NCBI GenBank assembly: GCA_029448655.1
Contig: JACCLO010000008.1
Location: 2,790,001 to 2,854,000 of the forward strand
DNA: 64,000 bases
Origin: Wolfiporia cocos
Taxonomy: Eukaryota > Basidiomycota > Agaricomycetes > Polyporales > Phaeolaceae
Direction of reading: 5' to 3'
The notes under the pieces are model-generated. The model was given only the letters and a program-made list of their open reading frames with translations. It made no database searches and was not told the DNA's origin. The position numbers were made by a program, and so were the translations under genes. Position 1 is the first letter of the stretch. Each line of letters starts with the position of its first letter. Shown here piece by piece: positions 21,213-32,917 of the stretch.

Positions 21213-22189
21213 CATACGTCGTCTACCTACAGGTATTCGCCGTAACACGCGCGCGCTCTCATACACTATCACACTCTCTGTGTCAAGGGAAATAGGGATA
21301 TTAGTGAGGATGTGAGATCCTGGGCCCCACGGCTGTGGAATGGAGGCTGGAATGAGGACAACATTGCAAGATTCTAGCAGTCTCACGTAGCAGTCTTTAT
21401 CGCTAGCGAAAAATCTTATGTGACTTCGGCCAGCTCGTCAAACCTCCATCACTATTGCGAGGACGTATTCGTATCATTACTCGAGCTGTGATGTATTCTA
21501 TTCGCAAGGTGCGTGTATCGTAGTCACTGCTAGATTCTAGTTCATCAAACTCATTTTCGCCGATTTCTTCATCGGGATTTTGTGGAGTAGGAGTGGGTAT
21601 TCTGTCTGTAAATAGCTCGTATTTGTATGCAGAGGGTAGCGGCATCTCTATGCGAGGAAAAAGTGCTTGCGATGAAGGAGTGAAAGTGCGAGAGACGGGC
21701 GCTTACGGGTTCGGAACATTTGGCTCGGAAGATGGACGCGTCGAAACGATGTGCGAAAAAAACTGACAAGTGTCATTATATTCCGGAACGACTGTAAGAT
21801 CCGCGCGTGAGTGACCCATCTGCATGGGCATTTTTGGCAGCAGGGAGCGTGGGTGCTGCATACTAAATAGAAAACTCGCGGCTGACGATTACTACACCTG
21901 CCTAAATCGTGAATTTGTCTAGATTCTGCCCCACTCGGGATAGCCCGGCGCCGAGGAGATGAATCGATGACGAATTGATCTAAGTTGTCCTCCTTGTGTT
22001 ACATTCTATCTTAACTTATAATATTGTCTCGAGGCTGCATTGCTCATCTACCCTGACACGAAACAGTCCCGTTCGTGCAGCTATTGATGGGTACATTATA
22101 TGGACTTCCGGTAAGATATGCTCATCCCTTGACAGAATGCACAACCTAAAAGTTTAAACAATAGGGCTACAATGAAGCGACAAACATAG
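21213..22189. other. intergenic repeat-bearing segment
   Basis: It holds the target duplication of family A, then unique sequence, then the copy 2 repeat (21690-22018). A short acidic frame 21403-21645 (-), starting with MPLPSAYKYELF, lies just inside the repeat where a transposase N-terminus would be expected. No DDE motif is visible. Confidence 0.4.
21690..22018 (-). repeat. dispersed repeat, copy 2
   Basis: Reverse-complement match to 11609-11970. It lacks the roughly 30-bp insertion of copy 1. The outer end on this side is TAAGTTAAGATAG. Confidence 0.75.
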
Positions 22190-23768
22190 TTACGACACAG
22201 TCGAAGAACACTGACAGACGCTAAATCCCTGCTCCTTCAAGAACATCTGTCCTACCATGAGTAGTCCCCCCGCCGCAGGAACTATCAGAATCAGCAGACA
22301 TATGATGTGTACTCCCTTAGGGACAAGACTGTTCTTCCGTTGCCACAGCAACCACGAGGCTAGAGTGCCGAACGCGGCCAATTGGTCTGCGACGAGCCAT
22401 GCCACCATGAACGCTCGCTGTGGCTTCGTGCTCTCGCCAGCATGGAATCCGGTGAGTTGGTATGTCAGTACCTCCGGAAGGATCATAGCGATCGCGAATA
22501 ATACTCCAATGGACCCCAATTCCATCCAAGATATAGACTTATACGAAGCGTACATGCTGGAGTCCCTAGGGCCATCATGCGTGACGGGGGAGACAGCAAA
22601 GCGAACCCTCTGGTCATCAGGGATAGCCGCTCCTGGATTCGTCTTGAAAGTTCCGCGTCCGTGCTTTCCCGCATCTATGGTGAGCATGGGTGGGCCATCA
22701 TCTCCGCATGGCCTGTTGAGCCATACGTGAGCAGCTATATAGCCTGACTGCGCTTTATTCCCTAGTTCGACCTCCTCATCTTTAACTCTTCCAATGGCTC
22801 CATCGACAACTGCTCCGCGTTGCTCCGCCTCCCTGAGTATTGGAGTGCGCAAAGCGTGGCCGCAGTGGTAGCTACCGACCACCCCTGAGCAAATCGCGTT
22901 CATAATGGACATGAGTCCGTACGGGAATACAGTTAGCCCGTACGAAGCATATCCCCACCGAGTGATCTGCGGACCAGGGGTATTGTATAAGGTATATGTG
23001 GCGTATCCAATCTGGATTGCAGAAAATAAGACCTTGAGCGGGTTTTGAACCCGGTGTATCTTAGTCTTTTTAGGATCAACCATCGACTTGTCGATGATAT
23101 GCTCCGTGATCGATTTGTCGGATGGAGTGGCAAATGAATACCCATTTGGAAGCTTGAATTCACCATGTAGCTGTAAGTCCTCCTGGTCTACCGCATTGTG
23201 TGAATCGCCTTCTGATTCGACCACAATTTCTGCATATAGGTTCTGCTTGAATGCTTCTCTGTGCGTATAATCTGAACAGACATGTCCTCGGGAATATTCG
23301 AATGACTTACTCAGCAGACATGTCATGGAAGTTGGAAGGTACACTCAAGTATATCAGCTCTTTCTCCCATGAAGGCTTCCATTCGCTATTGCGTGCGACA
23401 ATCAGAATTGCGCCGTGCGTCAAGGCAGCGCGGACATGGTCATTCCTCCGCTTGAGCTGTTGATTGATTAAAATGATATTTCTAGTGAGTCCGCCGAATG
23501 GCAGAAATAAGCAGATGGTAGGTCCCCATGGGAGTGCGCTTCGAAGCGGCACATGCGCTGTGTACCTCCCAGTCTCGGCGCCGACTGGAGTCGACAACGC
23601 GTGTGCGAGAAAGCTGGCGAAAAAGAACTGAAGCATCTTCCATATGATGACCGCATTTTGTGCACAGATGTACGAGGGGCCATCCGCGATGAATGTAGGA
23701 GCTCCGCGGACGGGCAATAGCATATTGAGGAGGATGACAGAGAAGGGGCTGAGCGATAGACGTTCCAT
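22190..23768 (-). CDS. multi-pass membrane protein of unknown function, paralog 1
   Basis: Two exons: 23768-23311 and 23258-22190, giving 508 residues. A cleavable or anchoring hydrophobic N-terminus ends in VRGAP. Next comes a conserved block shared with paralog 2: SYICAQN, FLAHALSTPVGAETGRYT, then LFLPFGGLTRNIILI. The central block is WGYASYGLTVFPYGLMSIMNAIC followed by YHCGHALRTPIL. I count about seven further hydrophobic segments, three of them near the C-terminus (GVLFAIAMILPEVL, FMVAWLVADQLAAFGTLASW, IICLLILIVPAAGGLLMVG). I do not recognise a named family. Its neighbour at 24612-26196 is a tandem duplicate on the same strand with the intron in the same place. A TATAAAT motif lies about 40 nt upstream of the ATG. 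Confidence 0.8.
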
Positions 23769-24611
23769 CAAGGGTTTGGTTCTGATGCGAACAACCACAA
23801 ATCTGGATTTATAATGCCAGCTGTCCTGTTGTTAACAGCATGGAAACGGCACCCAGGCCACGACCAGGATGGCCATATTCGGCGCAAGTTCGATAGCATC
23901 CTCCGCCAACACGGAAGAAGCGACGTATTCAATGTAGCATGAATGCGCCGCAATCCATGGAAGCGTACATTATTAACCTGATTACGCACTCATCAAGAAC
24001 ACCCTGCAGCAGTCTATGCAGACATGTTGCGCACCGTAATGGCAAGGTGGCATATTGCGCAAGGCAGCTGCACGCACCTGAGTCGCCCGGGATGTTCATA
24101 GGCTGCATACGTGAAGAGGGAGGAACGGGCTCGGGCCACAGGTATAAACCTAGTGAAATGCAACAGTACCAAGGGCCTGGGTCAGAATAGCTGCGGCCCA
24201 AGAATGAAACCTTACATAAATATATGTGCATATGCATGTGTTGTGCTGAACACTGTGATAATCCGCATTCAGGCAGCCGTCACAACAGATTCTCAGACCC
24301 TTAAAGCGCTAGGGTCACTTTGCGACATCTCACATGCTCCTGCATGCAATCCTCATCTTTGAATACGGTCTAATGTGTATGAAACATGATCTGTGTCCGC
24401 ATTTACGTAGTCATGCCGATGGCTGTGTGCCAAAGAAAGGCTCAGGGATGCAGCCGTATGCTATCCACCTGGCGACTGCCAGCTACAACAGGTCCTCGCT
24501 CGTCTTCAGCATCTGATCCAACATCAAGTGTATGCTCAATATACATCAATGCATATAGGTGTCTTCATGTCACTATACGTTATATATATTCTAATAGTTG
24601 TCAAAACAGAG
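23769..24611. other. spacer between tandem paralogs
   Basis: About 0.84 kb containing the promoter of paralog 1 and the 3' end of paralog 2. I see no further gene. Confidence 0.5.
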
Positions 24612-26196
24612 CTACAAGATGGATAATGGTAAGACCTGCGACATATCCGATTGGCCCTCACAAATACCGAAACCATTGTCTTCCAAGCACATCTGACCTA
24701 CTGTGACTAAACCTCCTAACGCAGGGATTATCAGGATCACCAAGCCTATAATATGCACCGCTGTGGGTATGAGGCTGTTGCGCCTCTGCCATATGATCCA
24801 AGATGTAAGGGTGCAAAACGAGGCCAACTGGTCTGCAATGAGCCATGCCAGCATGAAGGCTCGCTGCAAATCCGTGCTCTGGCCGGGTTTATATCGAGTG
24901 AGTATCCACGTCAGAACTTCAGGAAGTATCGTGGCGATAGCGAACAAAACTCCAATAAAGGCGATCTCCACCGGTGGTACAGATCTGTACTTTTGGTATT
25001 TGGCAGAATCGGCGGGGCCGTCATGATTGATGGCTGAGAGCTCAAATTTAACCCTCGGACCATGCTTATTGGGGTTAGCCATGAATGTTTTACATCCACG
25101 ATGGCCCGCATCGACAGTGAGCATGGGCCAGCCACCGCTCCGAAACGGTCTGTTAAGCCACACGTTGACTGCGGTGTACCCGGACTGCGTTTCTTTCCCC
25201 AATTTCACGAGGCGCTTTCTGACTCTACCAACGGCGCCGTCGACCGTTGCTCCACGCCGCTCCGCCTCATCGAGGATAGGCGTCCGGAGAACGTGTCCGC
25301 AATGATACTCGCCCACGATCCCCGTACAAACCGCGTTCATGAGAGACATGAGCGCATAGGGAAACACGGATAGACCATACGAGGCATAGCCCCAGCGGGT
25401 AGCTTGTAGGTCACGGGTGCGATATAGGGCATAGATAGCGGCCCCTATCTGGACCACGGAGGCCAATATTTTCAGAGGGTTCTGGACTCGATGCAGACTT
25501 GTTTCCGTGGGATCCACCAGCGAGTTTTCGATAATGTACTCCGTAAATGCCTTGTCGGCCGGGGTAGCGAGCGAATAGCCAGGTGGGAGTTTGAACTCGC
25601 CGTGGAGTTGCAGAAGTTCTTGCTTTACAAGCTGATGCGTTTCACCTTCGGCGCCCATTAGAATGTCGGCGTACATATTGGATGAGATCCTGCGGAGCTG
25701 AGTATCGAGAAAAGTAGTGGAAGAAAGAACATCGAACATACTCTGCAGGGAACTCATCAAACTGATCAGGTAATTTCATGTATGCTGGCTGTGGTTCCCA
25801 TGATGGCGTCCACTTGTCCGTACGAGCAACGATGAGAATGGCGCCATGTGCTAACGCGGCATGGACGTGGTCTTTACCCCGTTTAAGATGCTGAGTAATA
25901 AGGAGTATATTCCTAGTGAGCCCTCCAAAGGGTAGAAAAAAGCAGACGAGCTGCGTCCATGGCAGTTTCCCTCGAAGGGGTACACGGTACGTGTACCTCC
26001 CTGTCTCTGCGCCAACCGGGGTCGAGAGCGCATGGGCGAGGAAATTTGTGGAGAAAAATGCGATCATGTTCCATACAGCGACTACATTTCGGGAGCAAAT
26101 ATACGAGGGGCCGCTCACGTTAATCGCGGGGGCTCCACGGACGAGTTGTAAAACAAGGAGAATGACACTGAGAGAGTTTAGTAGAAGGCGTCCCAT
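24612..26196 (-). CDS. multi-pass membrane protein of unknown function, paralog 2
   Basis: Two exons: 26196-25742 and 25689-24612, giving 510 residues. It is colinear with paralog 1: hydrophobic start ending VRGAP, FLAHALSTPVGAETGRYTYR, FFLPFGGLTRNILLI, WGYASYGLSVFPYALMSLMN, YHCGHVLRTPIL, then three C-terminal hydrophobic segments. The intron falls after the same Glu codon. The extended block LxxFxLPFGGLTRN is nearly invariant between copies and is likely functional. A TATATA motif lies 35 nt upstream of the start. No enzyme motif is visible; a transporter or receptor-like role is possible but unsupported. Confidence 0.8.
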
Positions 26197-27506
26197 AGAG
26201 CGTTGACCATTGCAGAGAGCTGGGGTAATGGTATATATGAGTGATTGTATGGATAGAGATAGCAAGGCTGCGAGGAAGACGCACCGCGACCATGAATAGG
26301 ACAGCTTTCACACAAGCTCTGTTTCTCCGCCGACGCCGAGACGATGCGCACAACGAGCAAAGGCTATCGCAGCTCGTGCGGCTTGACACCACGTACTTAT
26401 GCTCCATAATTATGTGTCATCTTTTCACCCGTCGACGGAGGGCTGTTACACATCACAATCACAATCTTGCGGTGTCGCACACGCACCGTTCAATGATTTG
26501 AACATGTGTTGGATGTGAGGACGGAACATGGGTTGCGGGGACTGTTGTCCGGAATAGCATCGGTGGTTGCAATACTTCGAGTGAATTTCAGACATCGGAA
26601 GACTCCCGCTTACCTGACATCCCAGTGAAAGACTGATTCATGTTAGCAAGCGGTCCCTTTGCCCAAGTGATAGATAAGACAATAATATACTGTTAGACAC
26701 TCTTCCGTATAACGTCGCGAGACCTGCCAGAGAATTGGCACAGACGAGCTGACACAGTACAGAAGGACTTCCCATTTATAGATCATTAATGATGGGTAGC
26801 TGGATTACAGGTTTCAACGAGACAATTAGTGCGCCCCGATGCAGTGAATGCGAGGCCTGCTTTCGATTAATATAAATACGCGTTGCGTTGTGCCCTACGT
26901 CGGTACGTATAACTGCTGTTATTCGCTCCGGTACGTGTTCCGTGCTGTTGACATAATGCAGCCGACACATTGCAGTTACAGAATCCCGGTACGTTGAGTA
27001 GAAATGCTGAGTTGCGTGTGTCCCCCCTTCCCGCCTGAATAGTATGTCAATTCTGTGCACAGTATCCTTACAGTGATTAACCTACCTTTTGAACACTGTA
27101 ATTAATCCTTTCCTGTATCAATACTTGACTATGAAGGTGCAGTTGGGAACGCTACACTCTACTGCACGCATGTACAGAATACTCCATAACAATCCCGGAG
27201 TCTTGCGTGCAGTTCGAGGAGATGATCTGTCGTTATCAGTTCTCGAACCTATTATCTCTCTCTTACTTGTCAATGGGACACTCGCGGAGCTTGACCAGAT
27301 GTCTTGATATCTCTGAGCTGACTTGGACAACCAAAACTGCCAATCAACATAGCCTGGATTAAGGATTTTGCAAGTACGCATCGAAAGGGTTTGTCCCAAG
27401 GGGTAGGGGTGTCCCGAGGACCGGTTGATCACTGCAGTAAGAGGACATATCGACTCGGCGCCACAAACTCGGTCCGGTTGTCTAAGTTCTCACGCTCAGA
27501 CCTTAG
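26197..27506. other. intergenic, upstream of SMC1 and paralog 2
   Basis: A divergent promoter region of about 1.3 kb. The frames present are short (60-104 codons) and featureless. Confidence 0.5.
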
Positions 27507-27536
27507 ACGCGTTGACGCGTTTCATCCAAGACGCGT
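27507..27536 (+). promoter_or_regulatory. cluster of three MluI cell-cycle boxes (ACGCGT) upstream of SMC1
   Basis: ACGCGT occurs at 27507-27512, 27515-27520 and 27531-27536, 126-155 nt before the SMC1 ATG. A fourth copy is in intron 1 (27747-27752). In yeasts ACGCGT is the binding site of MBF, which drives G1/S genes including cohesin subunits. Confidence 0.65.
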
Positions 27537-27661
27537 CTTAGCATCTGTGGCTTCGTCTTAACCCGTAACGATTCCTGGACCGGGCAACCAGATCGCGACT
27601 GAGTCTGCCGTAACACTATATCATTGATTCAGGACTTGCGTGTCTCACGAAAACAGGCAAC

Positions 27662-30600
27662 ATGCCTTTAGTCCGTATCGAGGTGTGCGATTTTAAATCG
27701 TACAGGTATGAGCAGCAGCACGCTCTGCACAAAGCTACTGATCGAGACGCGTTCTGCAGAGGACATCAAATCATTGGCCCATTTAGAAACTTCACCTCCG
27801 TGATTGGACCCAATGGTGCTGGGAAATCCAACCTGATGGATGCCATCTCGTTCGTCCTCGGGGTGAAAAGCGCTCAACTCAGGAGTAGCCAGCTGAAAGA
27901 CCTAGTGTACCGTGGAAGACGTCTTGCGCGTAACCCTGACGGGGCCGGTGAAGACGATACCCAAGACGACGACGTCGAAGAAGGCGCAGACGAAGGCGAG
28001 GGAACGGCCAAAAAGGCCTGGGTGCTCGCGGTCTTCGAGGACTCAAACGAGAAAGAATGGAGATTCCAGAGAACGTAAGTTCTTCATATGGTCTGTAACC
28101 TTGTTTCTTATAGTGGCCTTTAAGCATTTCAACCACGGGCGCGTCTGAGTATAAACTCAACGGCCAAGTGGTCACGTATTCCGCATACAATGCAGCCCTT
28201 GTGTCACACAACATCCTTGTCAAGGCAAAGAACTTCCTGGTGTTCCAGGGAGATGTCGAGGCCGTGGCATCTCAATCCCCAAAAGAGCTGTCACGACTTA
28301 TTGAACAGATTAGTGGCTCCCTCGAGCTCGCTGGAGAATACGAGCGCGCGAAAGAGGCACAAGAGCGGGCCACCGAGAACGCAACCTTCAACTTCACGAA
28401 ACGCAGGGGCATCGCTGGGGAGATAAAGCAATACAAGGAACAGAAGACCGAGGCCGAACGCTTCGAGGCGCTCTGTCAAGAACGTGTATGTGGTCCGGAT
28501 CCTTCGTGCTGCGGACCTCCAATCGACGCCATCTTATATTTAGGACGAGTTGATCCTTCACCGGATCCTGTATAAGCTATACCACATCCAGAAAGCTCTA
28601 GATGACAACGCGCGAGCGATCAAGACCCAAAATAAGGCACTCGTAGGCCTGCGTGCGGAACAACGCAAGCACGATAACGCCCTCGAGGGCGCACGCGCAG
28701 AACAGGCGAAGGCTCGTCTCGCTGTTTCGCAAAAGGAAAAGAGGATTAAGAAAGGCGAAAAATCCTTGGAGGGGAAGGTGAGCTTTGTCATGCCCTGACC
28801 TCGTTCCAGAACACTTCTCCTGAAACTTGTTGCAGAAACCTGACCTTGTCCAAGTCGATCAGCAAATCAAGCATTCTGAGCGCAGGCGGGATAACGCTCA
28901 GAAAGAGAGGGAGAAGACAGAACAAGCAGCAGTCAAGCAGCGGGATCAACTGCAAGGCCTACGGTCAGATCTCCAGAAAGTGCAAAAAGCTGCGAATGAT
29001 GCTCAAGGTACATCCTCGCTCCCATGATATGTTGAAACCGCTTAACAGAATGACGGGCAACAGACGCTCAACGACGAGCAGCACAACATAATCTGTCTCT
29101 GAGTGAGGAAAGTCTCGAAGAGTACCGCCGATTGTGCGTCTTGATCAGCCGATATGATGTGACCGCTAACTGGCGATGTACAGGAAAGCTGCTGCGAGCG
29201 TCCTTGCGGTCGAGGAGCGCCAATCGCTCGACACACTGTCTCGTGACGAGAAGACCAGCTCTCGTGCTTTGGCGCAATTGAAGGACAAGCTCGAGGAGCA
29301 GCAGCAAAAGGCGCAGACACTGAGGGAGGATAAGGATACGCAGACTCAGAAGCGATTTGAGGTGATCAGGCCTATTATATGCATATATGCGTTTCGGATC
29401 ACACTGAACTGGTTGCACAGCTTGAGTCCAAGGTTGCTGAGCTGAGCGAAGAGTTCGCAAGGACGAAGCAGCAGTTGGAGAATCAACAGCATGAACGCAC
29501 AAGGATTGAGTAAGCTACAAGTTTGACCTATGTCACAACATACTGATAGTCCATTGAATGTTTACAGGAACTTGGAAGCTGAGATCAACGAAAAGTTAGT
29601 CGATGTTCATAACAAATTGCTCCAGGCAGGTGTCGATCAAAAAGAGTCTGAGCGAGAGGCGAAGATGAAGGAGACACTTGCAAACTTGCAACGCATATTC
29701 CCAGGTGAGGTAACCTGTGCAAGCGCCTTCAAAACTACCCTGACCCTTGTCTGCAGGTGTGCGTGGGCGAGTCGTGGACTTATGCAAGCCAACACAGAGG
29801 AAGTACGAGACTGCTGTGTCGGTTGTGTTGGGTCGCAATATCGACGCTGTCGTGGTGGACGAAGAGAAGACAGCCATTGACTGTATTGAGGTCAGCATAG
29901 CTTTTTCTAAAATTCAACCACTATGCTGAAATAATTCGTATCTTCAGTATATGCGCAATCAACGCGCAGGCCAGGCCACATTCCTTCCTCTTGATACACT
30001 GCAAGTCAAGCCAGTCAACGACAAATTCCGTTCGTTTGCCCGGGGTGCCCGCCTTGCGGTGGACGTTATCCAATATGAGCCCGCAGTCGAGAGAGCAATC
30101 CATCATGCTTGCGGGAACGCACTCGTCTGTGACACCATGGAGATTGCTCGGTTTGTTTGCTACGAGAAGCACCAGGAGGTAAAGGGTACGCCGTACACTC
30201 TGCAAACGCGAGTGCACATCCACCCGTACTGATGTTTTTCATACAGCTGTCACCCTCGAGGGCACCATCATCCACAAGAGTGGTTTGATCACTGGTGGCC
30301 GTAGTAGCCACGGCAACGGTAGGCATTGGGAGGAAAAAGATGTCCAAGGTCAGTCGGCTTCTACCCGCCTAGCACGAGGGATGATTGATGGCTGCACTAC
30401 AGGCTTGCACCGGGTCAGGGACAACCTACTAGCAGAGCTTCGACAGCTGCAGAAGTCGAAGCCACGCGGGAACGCTGACGAGAATCTGACTGCGGAGATC
30501 ACTCGTCTCGAGAATGAGCTTCAAGTGGCGAAGGATGATCTGGTGAGATCCCGTCTAGGCATCATAAGTGCATGGCTCACTGACCCTTACGATTGTAGAG

Positions 30601-32652
30601 CGCATGCAAGCTTCGCTTAGAGGGTAAGAAGGACGAACTCAAGCACGTCGAAAGAGATATCAAGAAGCTCGAACCAGAGCTGCGCAAGGTGTGTAAGATC
30701 GTGATAACCACGCGTAAATAAGCCTCGATCGACGCCGATTTCCATCGATAGGCGCAAAACTCGTATAACGTGCTCAAAGGGAAGATCGATGAACTTGCAT
30801 CCATCATCAACGCAGCTGAGGATGAAGTGTTTGAGACCTTCTGCGAAAGTATCAGAGTGGCCAACATCAGAGAATACGAGGAAAGACAGCTCAAAGTCGC
30901 CCGTGCTGAAAGCGAAGCGAGGCTGCAATTCGAGACACAAATCGCCCGTCTCACCCACCAGTGCGTGTGTCGTATGCAATTCGTCGAGAAATCCACTGAT
31001 GAGACTCCTGTAGGTCAAAGTTTGCGGAAGAGCAACTACAAGTCACGGAGGAACGACTGCGCGCCATCGAAAACATGATCTCAGCTGAGGAGGACAATAT
31101 CGCCAAGTACCTGGAGACCCAAACTCAGATACAAGAAGAGATTGCTGAAACAGAAGCGACGATTGCTGAACACCAAGAAGAATTGAAGGACCTCAAGGAA
31201 GTTCTCGACGAGAAGTCGAAGACAGTCGAAGATGTTAAGCGGACGGCGATGAAGTCAGGCAAAGTACTCGACCATGCGCTGAAGGAGATAGCATCGAGAG
31301 TATGTCTCTCTGCATTTACCTCCAACCCTGCTGTTGAGCGTTATTTGGTGGCAGAATGACGAGATAGAGAAGCTTGGATTAGAGCGCTCTTCTATTTATC
31401 GTAAATGCCGGCTTGACGAAATCCGCTTACCTCTCATTGAGGGCAACTTGAAGAATGTGCCAATGGAGGAGGTTTACTGTCCCCATACATTAAACGGACC
31501 ATCGCTGATGTTGCCTCGTAGAATCTACGAGAAGAAGTCGCTATGGATGTCGACGACGACGATAGCGGCACCCAACAAGTGAAACGGATTCCCGACTATG
31601 GTATTGAAGTCGACTTTGAGAGTATTGACGAAGACGAGCGACAGGCACGTCTTCAGCATTCATGCGTTGAACGGATCCCTGACCTCGCAGCAGGATGGCT
31701 CAGCTGAGGCTTTGGCCGAGTTTGACTCGTCTATCGCAAAGCTGAACAGTGATATTGAGCGCATGGCACCAAACCTCAAAGCAATGGACAAGTCGGGTTA
31801 TCGTATTTCTGCTGGTTACCTTGAAGCTCACCTAATTACAGGCTAGATGACGTTGAGGCCAAGCTCTTGGAGACCGAGAAAGAGGCTGATAAGGCTCGGA
31901 AGGATTCTAAGACGGCGCGAGACCATTTCAACGACGTCAAGCGGCGGAGGAAAGTGATTTTAGAATTCATCTGATCACGAGATTTTGACAAGTGAATCAC
32001 CACAGATGTGAATTGTTCAACAAGGCGTACAATCATATATCGGAACGTATCGACCAGGTCTACAAAGATCTGACCAAAGGAAAAGCCGCGCCGATGGGAG
32101 GAGTAGCATACTTGAGTTTGGAAGACAGTGAAGTATGTCCATTTTGTGGAGCCATTTCCCCCTACTGACAGGGTTATATCATGCAGGAGCCATATGCTGC
32201 TGGTATTAAATACCATGCCATGCCTCCAATGAAGCGTTTCCGCGACATGGAGCAGCTTTCTGGTGGAGAGAAAACCATCGCTGCACTGGCTTTGCTGTTC
32301 GCTATCCATAGGTATGGCTCGTGCACTTCGTGCGATCGAAGGCTTAATGTTCTTCATTCGCAGCTACCAGCCATCGCCATTCTTCGTCTTGGATGAGGTC
32401 GATGCCGCTCTCGACAACACCAATGTCGCCAAGATCGCCAACTACATCCGGTCGCACGCATCAGAGACTTTCCAATTCATTGTGATCAGTCTAAAGGGTT
32501 CGCTATATGAACGTAGCAATTCCCTGGTCGGCATATATCGCGATCAAGATGTGAACAGCTCACGAACATTGACTCTGGATGTAAGTGATAACCCTTATGT
32601 TGCCTGAGAGGATCTCATGTCTTGTTGCCAGCTCACGCAATACGACGAATGA
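27662..32652 (+). CDS. SMC1: cohesin subunit SMC1
   Basis: 24 exons, the first at 27662-27705 and the last at 32632-32652. The N-terminal ATPase half has Walker A GPNGAGKS (residues 31-38) followed by [15 protein letters not shown] long coiled coil is rich in Glu, Lys, Arg and Gln (exons 3-9). The hinge lies around exons 10-11 ([31 protein letters not shown]). The second coiled coil fills exons 13-20. The C-terminal ATPase half has the signature [18 protein letters not shown] and Walker [15 protein letters not shown], ending LTLDLTQYDE. It pairs with SMC3 in the cohesin ring. Two splice oddities: intron 31645-31690 has a GC donor, and the donor expected at about 31950 reads GAAAGT (see findings). 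Confidence 0.97.
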
Positions 32653-32917
32653 GGGAGTCCATTGCTGGCCGCGGCGGTATATGTGGGACATTGTCCTGCC
32701 CCTCTGTATGCATTTAGAGTCCGATATGCCGAATGTTGTATTGTCCAGCCGCGGTGTAATGCTAGTAGATTCGTAATATCATAATGTATAAATCAATGAT
32801 GATGCCATGCTATGTAGGGTACTGAATCGAAGTGCTGTACGCGATGCATTATAACGGGAGTACGATTCGCCACGCAGATGGTGGTCGGAGAGTAGGATGT
32901 GGGAGACGGGACCGGCT

